Positions 6,432-14,830 of a stretch of 28,076 nt of DNA are shown here, piece by piece. Source of the DNA: JABDDM01 sp038240295. Its GTDB lineage: Bacteria > Bacteroidota > Ignavibacteria > Palsa-1295. The notes under the pieces are model-generated. The model was not told the DNA's origin. It saw only the letters and a program-made list of their open reading frames with translations, and searched no databases. Every line of letters starts with the position of its first letter. Position 1 is the first letter of the stretch. A program made the position numbers and the translations under genes. Location of the stretch: contig JBBSDW010000020.1 in the NCBI GenBank assembly GCA_038240295.1, positions 1-28,076 of the forward strand, read 5' to 3'.

Positions 6432-9400
6432 TTAGAAATCCTCGCCGACTGAAAAAATGTAATTTGGATGCGAAAACACCTGCCCATTGGTCGTCCAGGC
6501 TACATCCATGTGGACGTAAAATCCGAACAGATAGGTTCGAACACCCGTACCAATACTCGTCAGCAGGTCACGTGTGCGAACCGTCCCATCCGCAAGCTTG
6601 TCAAACAAATAAAGATTGTTCGTCCAGGCCGTGCCCATGTCGATAAAGGAATCGCCGAAGAATGCAAGCGGAAATCCTGCGACAAAGATCGGGAATGGAT
6701 ACCGAAATTCGATATTGCCCAGCATGTATTTCGTGCCGATCTTTTCATTGAACGCGTAACCACGCAACGGCCGGCCTGCGCTAAAGAACGCGTAATCCTC
6801 CGGTTCCGAAAGCGGATAGACCTGATTGGTGAAATACCGATTGATCCAGCCATCGACGCCGCCGACGAAAAACTTTTGCGGTGTCGGACCAAAACTCGCA
6901 GCACCCGCGAAGCGTGTTGCGATCGAAATGTTCGTCGAGATTTTTATATAATATCGCGCGTCGATCTGCGGCGTCACGAACCCGAGCCATGCATTGCCGA
7001 TCTTTGGCGCTGCGGCGATACCGATGTTGTACCGTGCGCCCGAGCGAGGGTAAAAATAGCCTTCGAGCACATCGTCGTGTACGAACGAGATCGTCGGGAA
7101 CACCGTGAATTTTCGTTTGGTCGGTGCACTAATGTCGATCAGATCCCGCTCAAGTACCATCGCAGAACCATTTAAGTCGATCCGCTCGAAGCGGTTGAAG
7201 GGATAACTGAGCGTCGCTGTGAGTCCATACGAAGTGAACCTCGCAAGATCGATCGGTCCATTTGGATCGGTACTTCCTTCCTTCGGAACATACAAGAACT
7301 GCGCGGTGTGGAAGCCTTCCAATCCCCAGTTATTTCGATGCTGAAGATTATAGTAGGCAAGCACATAGGTTGAGTTCTTCAGATCGAGTATGAGATTGGT
7401 CGCAAAGAAGATCTGATGATTGCCAAGCTCGTCGGAGAAGAGCATCTGCGTCGCACCCTGCAAGCCATAATAGCCGGTGTATCCTGCAGTGCCCAGGATC
7501 ACGTCGGGTGAAAAGATCACCTTGTAATCGTGGATCACGTAGTGACCGGTCGTATCCTTATCGTTCGTGACTTCGGCGACAAGCGCTTTTTGCTGGTAAT
7601 CGCGCATCGACCGATCCTGATCCGGCGAATTACCGAAGACATAATCGTGAAGATCGACATGCACCGCTCCATACCCCTTCGCAGAATCCTGCCCACCTTG
7701 AGTGAACCTGTCGCGCGCAAGCGAATCCATTCTGCCGGCAGAGAGCCCACGTTCCTGACGACGAAATTCCGTTAGCGGCAGAGAATCGATGTGGCGATCG
7801 ATCGGATTGCGAAGCAGGAACATATCGTAGCCGCCATCATGCATTGTGCTAAAGGCAAGTTTCGATGCATCGTTCGAAATGGAGATCTGATCGATCTTGG
7901 AGATCGAATTTGTCAGCGGTCGAGCATGCTGGCCGTTGAGATCCGATGTCCAGATATTATTGATGCCGTTTTGGTCACTGATATAAAACATCGTGTTCGA
8001 TGTTCGAGATACAGCAGGATAGATCTGGTTGACTCCCGGCACATTCGTGAGTCGTGTGATCTTGTTCGAATCGAGATCGAATCGATAGAGATTGAGTGCG
8101 CCGCTCTTCCAGTTGATAAAAAGATTTTGCGACGGTGGATATTCGCCAGGAGTCAAAAAGTCGGCACGGTCGCTCACGAAAATAAGCGACTTCGAATCCG
8201 AAGACCAATCGGGGTCGCGATCGGCGAAGAGATCACGCGTGAGATTGGTGATCTCCTTTGTCGCAAAATCATAAAGATAGATATCGCTTGCGCCGCTCTT
8301 GACACCAACGAGCGCAAGTTTTTTTCCATCGGGCGACCACTTGACCTGCTGCACACCATCGAGATCGAACTCGGGCAGTGGCGTTTGTTCCTCCGTGTTG
8401 ACGTCGATAATATATACTTTGTCGTGCTCGCCAGATTTTGCAGCGAGCGCAAGTTTCTTTCCATCCGGTGACCAACTGAGCCCAGGAGTCAGCAAATGAA
8501 GTTCTTCGAAGCCGGCAGTCGCGCCGCCGCCACTCAGTACGCGTTTGATATCCTTCGGATGCGACAAACTCTGCACATAGACATCGTAATAATCATTGCG
8601 ATCGCTGATGAAGGCAACGAGATCGCCCTGCGGCGAAACTTCCGGCGAGGCATTGATAAAGTTCTCGATCTTTTTGTGATCGGCAAGCACCTCGGCATAC
8701 GCGGCTGGCGCTTCGTAGCGTGCGATGTCGGGATAATAAAGCACTTTGAGGGCTTGCAGGAAACGCTCGCTGAACTCGGAAACAGAAAGACCGAACGTTG
8801 TCCGGAAGCCCTGCTCGACCGAGCGCGTCGAACGAATGCGCTGCAGCAACTCGCCAACTTTATCAGGCCCATATTTTTGCGCGATATACCAATACATCGT
8901 TTGGCCGACGCGGTACTGCACATAACCACCAAGCCGTTCGAGTGGCGGTACCGATTCGGCAAGCGTTGCGTCGCGCATGAATTCATCGGTCTCGAGATCG
9001 AGGCCATAAAGTGAGCCGTACTCTGCGAGTCCTTCATTCATCCATGAAGGTATCTGCATACCTCCGCCCGTCAGGAGCGCCTGGTACGAACCTCCGATGA
9101 ACATATCGTTGACCACGGCATGCGTCAACTCATGATGAATGACGTGACGGAACAGCTCGTAGTTACCTTCGTAGGGCAGCACGACGCGGTTCTTCAACGG
9201 CTCCGTAACGCCGCCGACGCCTTCGGGCAAATATTCGCCAACGGCATTCGTCTGCTGAAAATCGTTGTGGGAGTTGTAGACAATAATCGCGATGCGGCTT
9301 GTGATGTCGTAGCGCATCGTTTTTTCAATGGCAGCGAGCGCCGTCTCGGCATGCTCCGCGCAGAACTCCGCGATATCGTGACCGCCATCGTAGAAATAAA

Positions 9401-9590
9401 TGTCGAAGTGAGGCGACTGGATATACTTCCAGTTAAAATTCTTGTACTGGACCTTGTTCTTGCCAAAGAGATTTCCAGGCTGTGCCGAGGCATTCTGGCA
9501 ATGGGATAGGGTCGCGGTAGCAACCGCGAATAACAATGCGACACGAGCAATGCGAGAGCGAAGCAATCTGACGGGGGTCGAATAAATCAC
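6432..9590 (-). CDS. Peptidase MA-like / TolB-propeller / BamA-like barrel protein
   Basis: The 1052-aa protein has three parts. After a signal peptide (about 1-37, ending NASAQ), residues about 50-290 look like a peptidase MA-type zinc hydrolase with H153ELTH157 and a downstream helix NEGLAEYG (186-193) that could give the third zinc ligand. Residues about 300-600 carry TolB/WD40-like propeller repeats (SPQGDLVAFISDRND, WSPDGKKLAL twice, WSSDSKSLIFVSDRAD). From about 690 to the end the sequence alternates like an outer-membrane beta barrel of the Omp85/surface-antigen type and ends in Phe, as BAM substrates do. It probably sits in the outer membrane with a periplasmic protease-like and propeller part. 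The substrate is unknown. It follows the EamA gene by 54 bp and precedes the lipoprotein and mla genes on the same strand. Confidence 0.88.
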   Translation of the reverse strand: MIYSTPVRLLRSRIARVALLFAVATATLSHCQNASAQPGNLFGKNKVQYKNFNWKYIQSPHFDIYFYDGGHDIAEFCAEHAETALAAIEKTMRYDITSRIAIIVYNSHNDFQQTNAVGEYLPEGVGGVTEPLKNRVVLPYEGNYELFRHVIHHELTHAVVNDMFIGGSYQALLTGGGMQIPSWMNEGLAEYGSLYGLDLETDEFMRDATLAESVPPLERLGGYVQYRVGQTMYWYIAQKYGPDKVGELLQRIRSTRSVEQGFRTTFGLSVSEFSERFLQALKVLYYPDIARYEAPAAYAEVLADHKKIENFINASPEVSPQGDLVAFISDRNDYYDVYVQSLSHPKDIKRVLSGGGATAGFEELHLLTPGLSWSPDGKKLALAAKSGEHDKVYIIDVNTEEQTPLPEFDLDGVQQVKWSPDGKKLALVGVKSGASDIYLYDFATKEITNLTRDLFADRDPDWSSDSKSLIFVSDRADFLTPGEYPPSQNLFINWKSGALNLYRFDLDSNKITRLTNVPGVNQIYPAVSRTSNTMFYISDQNGINNIWTSDLNGQHARPLTNSISKIDQISISNDASKLAFSTMHDGGYDMFLLRNPIDRHIDSLPLTEFRRQERGLSAGRMDSLARDRFTQGGQDSAKGYGAVHVDLHDYVFGNSPDQDRSMRDYQQKALVAEVTNDKDTTGHYVIHDYKVIFSPDVILGTAGYTGYYGLQGATQMLFSDELGNHQIFFATNLILDLKNSTYVLAYYNLQHRNNWGLEGFHTAQFLYVPKEGSTDPNGPIDLARFTSYGLTATLSYPFNRFERIDLNGSAMVLERDLIDISAPTKRKFTVFPTISFVHDDVLEGYFYPRSGARYNIGIAAAPKIGNAWLGFVTPQIDARYYIKISTNISIATRFAGAASFGPTPQKFFVGGVDGWINRYFTNQVYPLSEPEDYAFFSAGRPLRGYAFNEKIGTKYMLGNIEFRYPFPIFVAGFPLAFFGDSFIDMGTAWTNNLYLFDKLADGTVRTRDLLTSIGTGVRTYLFGFYVHMDVAWTTNGQVFSHPNYIFSVGEDF

Positions 9591-9644
9591 TGGATGATCA
9601 ACCTCTTGTTCGGCCTCAATGGCCGTAAAAAAATATTCGATGCA

Positions 9645-10616
9645 TTAGGCCGATTGTTCTGTCACACGCCGAGTCTGTCGAGAGCGTAGCGACGGAAATT
9701 GCGCAATAATCACACCAAGTACAATTAAGAGGGCACCGGTCGTCTCTTCTGTTCCCAGCCGTTCCATGAGAAATAAGTAACCGATCAGTGCCGCGACGAC
9801 AGGCTCGAGCATATAGATCACCGCAGCCGCAGAAGGCGAGACCGCTTCCTGGTACCGCGCTTGTATAAAAGCTGTCAGAGCGGTGGCGAAGATCGCTAAG
9901 TAAAGTACGCTTGTGACCGTCAGCGTGGATGTATGAAACTTGAGCGGCCCGAACGGAAGCATCAGGACCATGAGGAACGTGGCGACGACAAGTTGATTGC
10001 TCGTGACCATCATCGCGGCCTTCGTGGCGCTATTGCCGGTGATGCCCATCACGTGCGGATAAGCGCGATCGACGCGCAAAATATAGAAGGTGAATGAAAA
10101 AGCACATCCAAGCGTAAGCAGGTCCCCAAGTTCAAATCCGAAGCTGCCGGTAAAGGGGTGCGTCATGAATAACACCCCGGCGATCGTCACGACGATCGCA
10201 GCTACCATTACACCGCCATGCTTCTCCCTGCCCGAAAGGAAGGAAAAGATCGGCGTCCAGATGATCGTGGTCGAAGTGAGAAACGCGCACTTGGAGGCGC
10301 TTGTGGTCATAAGCCCAAAGACCTGCAGCACGTAACCTGCGGCCAGTGTGAAGCCGAGAATCAGAGCGTCGAGCCGGATCATTTTTTCGACCGGTGTTCG
10401 AGGCATCACGATGATCCGAAGCCCCTCGCGAGCAGTTGTGGAAAAAAGTAGGAAGCCCACTGCCGTCAGACCAAAACGAATTACATTAAAGAGAAGCGGT
10501 GTCGATTCCAGGAGCGCGAACTTGACGATCGGAAACGTCGTGCCCCAGACGATCGGAAGCAAGATGATCAAAAGAAGCGGGCGAAGTGCGGGCTTTTTCG
10601 TTGACGGTTGGGACAA
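9645..10616 (-). CDS. EamA/DMT-family permease
   Basis: This 323-aa protein has about ten hydrophobic segments in two EamA halves. The first opens with LLIILLPIVWGTTFPIVKFA, a family hallmark; the second ends with ATALTAFIQARYQEAVSPSAA and AVIYMLEPVVAALIGYLFL. DMT/EamA transporters export or exchange small metabolites across the inner membrane, and the substrate cannot be told from sequence. It is the first gene of a minus-strand run that continues into the barrel protein 54 bp downstream, and it is divergent from the dprE2-like gene across a repeat-rich 375-bp gap. Confidence 0.9.
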   Translation of the reverse strand: MSQPSTKKPALRPLLLIILLPIVWGTTFPIVKFALLESTPLLFNVIRFGLTAVGFLLFSTTAREGLRIIVMPRTPVEKMIRLDALILGFTLAAGYVLQVFGLMTTSASKCAFLTSTTIIWTPIFSFLSGREKHGGVMVAAIVVTIAGVLFMTHPFTGSFGFELGDLLTLGCAFSFTFYILRVDRAYPHVMGITGNSATKAAMMVTSNQLVVATFLMVLMLPFGPLKFHTSTLTVTSVLYLAIFATALTAFIQARYQEAVSPSAAAVIYMLEPVVAALIGYLFLMERLGTEETTGALLIVLGVIIAQFPSLRSRQTRRVTEQSA

Positions 10617-10715
10617 AGTACTGGGCGCTTCGATATGCTGAAGTTAGCTCTGGGCAAATAAAACGGTTGCTGCCGCGTAAGAACCGAATCAGAGGCGATC
10701 CGAGTCCCGGGGTTC

Positions 10716-10747
10716 GCGTCACGAAGGACAGCCTTCGTGGCACACGG
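10716..10747 (+). repeat. CACGAAGG palindromic repeat, copy 2
   Basis: Same 8-bp stem and flank (GTCACGAAGG ... CCTTCGTGGCACACGG) as copy 1 at 3616. The loop is ACAG instead of AGGC, so the stem is conserved while the loop has drifted. Confidence 0.8.
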
Positions 10748-10770
10748 CCGGGAGTCAGCACACTCTTGAC

Positions 10771-10802
10771 TGTGTGGCGTGAAGCGCCTGCTTCGCGACC
10801 CC
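10771..10802 (-). repeat. Diverged inverted copy of CACGAAGG repeat
   Basis: Read on the minus strand this segment aligns with the repeat core (GGGTCGCGAAGCAGG... ending GCCACACA). The hairpin CGTGAAGC/GCTTCGCG around GCCT survives with one G-T pair. It sits between the two direct copies, giving a forward-inverted-forward BIME-like arrangement. Confidence 0.55.
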
Positions 10803-10838
10803 GACTCTTTCATATGAGAAAAGATTGGGGACGGGATC

Positions 10839-10870
10839 GGGTCACGAAGGAGGCCCTTCGTGGCACACGA
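10839..10870 (+). repeat. CACGAAGG palindromic repeat, copy 3
   Basis: Matches copy 1 at 31 of 32 positions, differing only in the last base, although the two lie 7 kb apart. This near-identity points to recent spread or to strong constraint. Confidence 0.8.
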
Positions 10871-10991
10871 TTCACCGTCAGGCTTTCTTCCGACGTGTTC
10901 GCTTTTCCTTCACCCCGCCTTTTGGCAACGCTATTCCTCTCTCATCTGTTGGCTAAACGAACCAACGACCTGCTCAAATCAAAGTTTTTGC

Positions 10992-11726
10992 ATGAATTTG
11001 CCCTGGAAACACGCGATCGTTCTCGGTGCCTCATCGGGAATCGGGAAGGCGCTCGCTGAGGAGTTACTCAAAAGCGGAGCCCGTGTCGCGCTTGTCGCAC
11101 GACGAATGGAAGCGATGGAATCTATCGCTTCCACAAATGGCGATAAGGCGTTGGTATATGCCCATGACGTACGCGATTACTCCGCTATCCCCCGACTCTT
11201 TCAGCAGATCACGAAGGATCTTGGCGGTCTTGATCTCGTGATCTACGCCTCCGGAGCAATGCCTGCAGTTGACGAACACGAGTACGATTTTGCGAAGGAT
11301 CGCGAAATGCTCGAAACAAATTTGCTCGGCGGCGTAGCATGGCTTGATGAAGCAGCGAAACGATTCGAGCAAACAAAAACAGGCACGATCGTAGGGATTT
11401 CGTCCGTAGCGGGTGAACGCGGCAGACGCGGATCGCCGGCCTACTGCACATCGAAGGCCGCAATCACGACATTTTTGGAATCGCTTCGCAACCGCTTAAG
11501 CAGATACGGCGTAACGGTCGTCACGATCAAGCCAGGATTTATCGACACCGAAATGACACGCGGCAAACCCGGCATCTTCTGGCTCATCTCGGCCGAAGAA
11601 GCCGCCCGCAGAATTCTCGATGCTTCCCGCTCCGGTGGCACAGCCTATATTCCCGGGCGCTGGCGCTATGTCATGTTCGTCATCAAGGCGATTCCGTCAT
11701 TCGTCTTTAAGCATCTCCCCGTCTAA
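10992..11726 (+). CDS. dprE2: DprE2-like polyprenylphosphoryl-2-keto-ribose reductase (SDR)
   Basis: This 244-aa short-chain dehydrogenase has a cofactor-binding loop G12ASSGIG18, structural Asn110, and catalytic Ser138, Tyr151 and Lys155 (YCTSK). Two features point to DprE2 rather than a generic SDR: SSVAGERGRR around the catalytic Ser, and the C-terminal RYVMFVIKAIPSFVFKHLPV, which closely follows the end of Mycobacterium tuberculosis Rv3791. DprE2 reduces the 2-keto intermediate made by DprE1 with NADH, giving polyprenylphosphoryl-D-arabinose. The start was set at the ATG at 10992 because sequence upstream in the frame is repeat-derived. The DprE1-like gene begins 3 bp after its stop, so the two are co-translated partners. 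Confidence 0.9.
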   Translation: MNLPWKHAIVLGASSGIGKALAEELLKSGARVALVARRMEAMESIASTNGDKALVYAHDVRDYSAIPRLFQQITKDLGGLDLVIYASGAMPAVDEHEYDFAKDREMLETNLLGGVAWLDEAAKRFEQTKTGTIVGISSVAGERGRRGSPAYCTSKAAITTFLESLRNRLSRYGVTVVTIKPGFIDTEMTRGKPGIFWLISAEEAARRILDASRSGGTAYIPGRWRYVMFVIKAIPSFVFKHLPV

Positions 11727-11729
11727 GGC

Positions 11730-13214
11730 ATGGCGAGTTTGCTTCCGAACGATCATCTCGAACGCATCAAAGGCTGGGGCGGCGCTGTCGCCTCCGATGG
11801 TTATGTCTGGCGTCCCTCCACCACCGACCAACTCAAGGATGTTTTCGCGCTTGCCGGAGAGTCGAAGCGTCTAGTGACGATCCGTGGTGCCGGCAGAAGT
11901 TATGGCGACGCGTCGCTCGGAAGTGAGAATGTCGTGCTCGACATGACTCGCATGAATCGCATTCTCGAATGGGACCCTGCAACAGGAGTCATCCGTTGCG
12001 AAGCAGGCGTGACCATCGAGCAGCTCTGGAAATATTGCATCCCCGATGGATGGTGGCCACCCGTTGTCTCCGGCACAATGTATCCGACGCTCGGCGGCGT
12101 GCTCGGGATGAACATTCATGGGAAGAATAATTTTAAGGTCGGTCCGATCGGCGATCATGTGCTTGCTTTCGATTTCATGTTCACGAACGGCGAGACTCGA
12201 ACAGTCAACCGCGAAAGCGATGTCGATCTTTTTTATGCTGCGATTGGCGGCTTTGGCATGCTGGGTGTATTTACTTCGGTGACACTTCAGATGAAGAAAG
12301 TCTATTCGGGCTTTCTTGAAGTTGAGTCGATCGTCACGAAAGATCTTCACGAACTTTTCGAAGTGTTTCTTGAGCGTGTGCCGCAGTCGGATTATCTCGT
12401 CGGCTGGATCGACGCTTTTGCAACGGGCAGCAAACTTGGTCGCGGGCAGATCCATCAAGCGAATTACCTGAAGCCGGGCGAAGATCCCAACCCTGCACAA
12501 TCGCTGCGTGTCGAAAATCAGGAATTGCCGAACAACATTCTCGGATTTTTTCCGAAGTCGGTTGTCTGGCTTTTTCTTCGGCCACTCACGAATCAACTCG
12601 GATGGCGCTTCGTCAACTGGGCAAAATATCTCGCTAGCGCGATTGCACCGAAGGGAAAGAAATTCAAACAATCGCATGCGGGCTTCGCCTTCTTGCTTGA
12701 CTACGTCCCCGATTGGAAGCGTAGTTATGGACCCGGCGGGTTGATCCAGTATCAAAGCTTTATCCCGAAAGAGACAGCAGAAGCGGCCTTTCGCAAGCAG
12801 TTCGAGATGTCGAAGGCGAATGGCAATGTGCCGCTGCTTGCCGTATTCAAGCGCCACCGCCCCGATAAATTTTTAATGAGCCATGCGGTCGATGGTTTCT
12901 CGCTTGCGCTCGATTACAAAGTGACCGAATCGAACCGTGAGGCGATCTGGAAACTTGCGCGGGAGATGAATGAAGTCGTGCTCGCGGCGGGCGGCAGATT
13001 TTATTTTGCGAAGGATGCGACGCTCACTCCCGACGCGTTCAAGAGATTTTTAGGTGCTGAAACGATCGACAAATTTCTCTCGCTCAAGAGAAAATACGAT
13101 CCCGAAAATCTTTTAGCGACCGACCTTTCGAAGCGCTTACTCGGCGATCTTCACTCTTTGACGAACCGGACGCCATCCCAGGTGAGTGAGAAAGTTGAAT
13201 CCATTATTTCGTAG
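11730..13214 (+). CDS. dprE1: DprE1-like polyprenylphosphoryl-ribose 2'-oxidase
   Basis: This 494-aa FAD oxidoreductase has the vanillyl-alcohol-oxidase fold: FAD-binding loop IRGAGRSYGDASLG (51-64), SGTMYPTLGGVLGMNIHGKN (114-133) with His130 at the position of the mycobacterial flavin-linked His, and a C-terminal RFYFAKD with Lys428 matching catalytic Lys418 of Rv3790. The enzyme oxidises C2' of polyprenylphosphoryl-ribose and, with DprE2 just upstream, epimerises it to the arabinose donor. At the site of the benzothiazinone-reactive Cys387 (GWNVCVDF in M. tuberculosis) this protein reads GFSLALDY, so Ala393 replaces Cys. Its 3' end overlaps the convergent GT-C gene by 64 bp. It is somewhat longer than the mycobacterial enzyme (about 461 aa). 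Confidence 0.9.
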   Translation: MASLLPNDHLERIKGWGGAVASDGYVWRPSTTDQLKDVFALAGESKRLVTIRGAGRSYGDASLGSENVVLDMTRMNRILEWDPATGVIRCEAGVTIEQLWKYCIPDGWWPPVVSGTMYPTLGGVLGMNIHGKNNFKVGPIGDHVLAFDFMFTNGETRTVNRESDVDLFYAAIGGFGMLGVFTSVTLQMKKVYSGFLEVESIVTKDLHELFEVFLERVPQSDYLVGWIDAFATGSKLGRGQIHQANYLKPGEDPNPAQSLRVENQELPNNILGFFPKSVVWLFLRPLTNQLGWRFVNWAKYLASAIAPKGKKFKQSHAGFAFLLDYVPDWKRSYGPGGLIQYQSFIPKETAEAAFRKQFEMSKANGNVPLLAVFKRHRPDKFLMSHAVDGFSLALDYKVTESNREAIWKLAREMNEVVLAAGGRFYFAKDATLTPDAFKRFLGAETIDKFLSLKRKYDPENLLATDLSKRLLGDLHSLTNRTPSQVSEKVESIIS

Positions 13215-14830
13215 ATATCGAGATAGTCCGGCGTTGGGACGTGTCGCAGCCTAACCTGTTTTGCGATCCTGCCGAGATCCGGATGGTCCTCGCGAATAAG
13301 AAGATAGGTCGGCGCGTGTTGCAGATGGATCACCGAGTCTGAAATCGCGTGGCGAATATAGTGCTGCGCCTCACCAACGAGTGCTCTCCCGACAGAGGTT
13401 GTGCGAATGTCGTAAACATGCATGTTCGGCAGGTAGTAATATGCATGCCTGCTCCACCAGGTTGCCAGCAGCGTGGCTGAGCTATTGTCACTCAAATGCA
13501 GCAGCCGCTGCACAAGATATTGGTTAAGCGCATCTGACGATCGAACTGCCTGACGAGAGCTGTATGCAAATAGCCGGTTCAGTGCAAGTGATGCTCGATC
13601 GCCTGATTTGTAGCGGTGTGAGAGCGATTCGCTAAATGAATCCTGACTGTTCGCATTGTCGAATGTTTCAATATCCTTGCCCGGCAGCGGGACTGCGAAC
13701 CAGATCACCTGCAGTACAACAATGCCACTTGTGATCGAAATTGCGGCGCGAGTGATGAGAGGCCTCGAAAGTAATAACGGATCATTGGCGCGCTCTTTTT
13801 TTCTACGAGCGAACATGATCGCGCAATGATCAATAAGCACTCCCGCTGCAAGAATGATCGTCGGCCAAACATTGAGCAGATAGCCCGCCTTCATAAAATA
13901 GATCGCAGCATAAAAAAGTAACGGCGCGCCCGCGATGAGTATGGCGAATTTGCCGCTTCGCGAGCGTAGCGCCTCTTTTATAAGAACCTTGGTGCTTGAG
14001 AAAAAAGCGATCACGCCAATAACAAGCGCGATGATAAAAGGAAGCGAACCTGCCGCGAGATAGGTTACGATCTTTGCGATGACCGCCAAATGCTCCCGTA
14101 ATGGATTGCCGAAGATGACTGATTGCGTTTGGTAGATATGCTCCATACTCGCAAAGTGCAAGTAGGTCTGGAGTCCTCCCGATTCTCGAAGGAGTTCAAA
14201 ACCCCAGAGCGCCGTAACGAAAATGAATGCGAGCACAGACTTCATCCAACTCTTTCGAGATTGCTTTGTCGTTACAAAAAGATAGATGACAGCAGGCGCA
14301 AATAAAAGAAGACTCGATTGCCGGCAGCCTGTTGCAAGAGACATGGCGACGCCGATCCCGATCGGCCGCCAGTTGGAAGCGGGATATCTGACGAGGCCTA
14401 TTCCCAACATGAGTAGTAGGCTCGCGAAAAAACTTTCGTAGACGTATACCGTCGAGACCTCGCCGTAAAACCAGAAGAACGGATGGGTCAACCAAAGAGC
14501 CGCTACGATCAATGCCACACGTTCACCGCGAAGCAGGAATGCCGCACGCCAGAGAAAAAGTGTTGAGCCGACCGATAAGAAAATGCTGATCAGCACGAAT
14601 GCAAAATTGACGTTATGCACGAGGCCTTCGATCAGCCTTCCGAGCAGCACATGCAAGATATAGCCAGGCATGTGTGGGGTGACCTGCTCTAAACTAAAGC
14701 GAAAGGTCGCAACAATAAAGTCGATCGAATCGAATTCAAACGCCATCGACGAAGCCCTGCGCGTCAGGAGAACGAGCAGCGCGATCAGGCATCCGGTAAA
14801 TTGAAGGCGGCGCTTGCTACTGAGGCGCAT
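13151..14830 (-). CDS. GT-C-fold membrane glycosyltransferase (candidate arabinosyltransferase 2)
   Basis: This 559-aa protein has about ten hydrophobic segments. After the first comes an acidic loop (FEFDSIDF, Asp34 and Asp37) and then PHMPGYILHVLLGR, the layout of GT-C transferases that use polyprenyl-phosphate sugars on the periplasmic face. The C-terminal ~180 residues are soluble (YLVQRLLHLSDNSSATLLAT ... YYYLPNMHVYDIRTTSVGRA) and probably periplasmic. No exact CAZy family is claimed. It overlaps the upstream GT-C gene by 14 nt and the convergent dprE1-like gene by 64 bp. Proximity to arabinose-donor genes suggests it uses polyprenylphosphoryl-arabinose, but that is inference. Confidence 0.8.
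   Translation of the reverse strand: MRLSSKRRLQFTGCLIALLVLLTRRASSMAFEFDSIDFIVATFRFSLEQVTPHMPGYILHVLLGRLIEGLVHNVNFAFVLISIFLSVGSTLFLWRAAFLLRGERVALIVAALWLTHPFFWFYGEVSTVYVYESFFASLLLMLGIGLVRYPASNWRPIGIGVAMSLATGCRQSSLLLFAPAVIYLFVTTKQSRKSWMKSVLAFIFVTALWGFELLRESGGLQTYLHFASMEHIYQTQSVIFGNPLREHLAVIAKIVTYLAAGSLPFIIALVIGVIAFFSSTKVLIKEALRSRSGKFAILIAGAPLLFYAAIYFMKAGYLLNVWPTIILAAGVLIDHCAIMFARRKKERANDPLLLSRPLITRAAISITSGIVVLQVIWFAVPLPGKDIETFDNANSQDSFSESLSHRYKSGDRASLALNRLFAYSSRQAVRSSDALNQYLVQRLLHLSDNSSATLLATWWSRHAYYYLPNMHVYDIRTTSVGRALVGEAQHYIRHAISDSVIHLQHAPTYLLIREDHPDLGRIAKQVRLRHVPTPDYLDIYEIMDSTFSLTWDGVRFVKE

Larger units (their letters stand above)
10617..10991. other. Repeat-rich intergenic region between divergent genes
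   Basis: This 375-bp gap lies between the EamA gene and the dprE2-like gene. It contains two direct copies and one diverged inverted copy of the CACGAAGG palindrome (10716-10870). No promoter matching the Bacteroidota consensus was found by eye. In-frame codons upstream of the dprE2 ATG extend to 10860 but run through repeat sequence and do not look coding. Confidence 0.6.

Noticed and set aside
7791..8471. 226-aa plus-strand frame
   Set aside because: Antisense to the propeller part of the 1052-aa protein and without recognisable motifs.
9614..9628. CGGCC/GGCCG hairpin as terminator after the EamA gene
   Set aside because: On the minus strand the T-rich tract precedes the stem rather than following it, so it does not have terminator geometry.
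10860..10991. N-terminal extension of the dprE2-like gene
   Set aside because: The extra 44 codons start inside the CACGAAGG repeat and precede the cofactor-binding strand by too much; the ATG at 10992 fits the family length.
11871..12857. 328-aa minus-strand frame
   Set aside because: Antisense shadow of the dprE1-like gene, which has full catalytic motifs on the plus strand.
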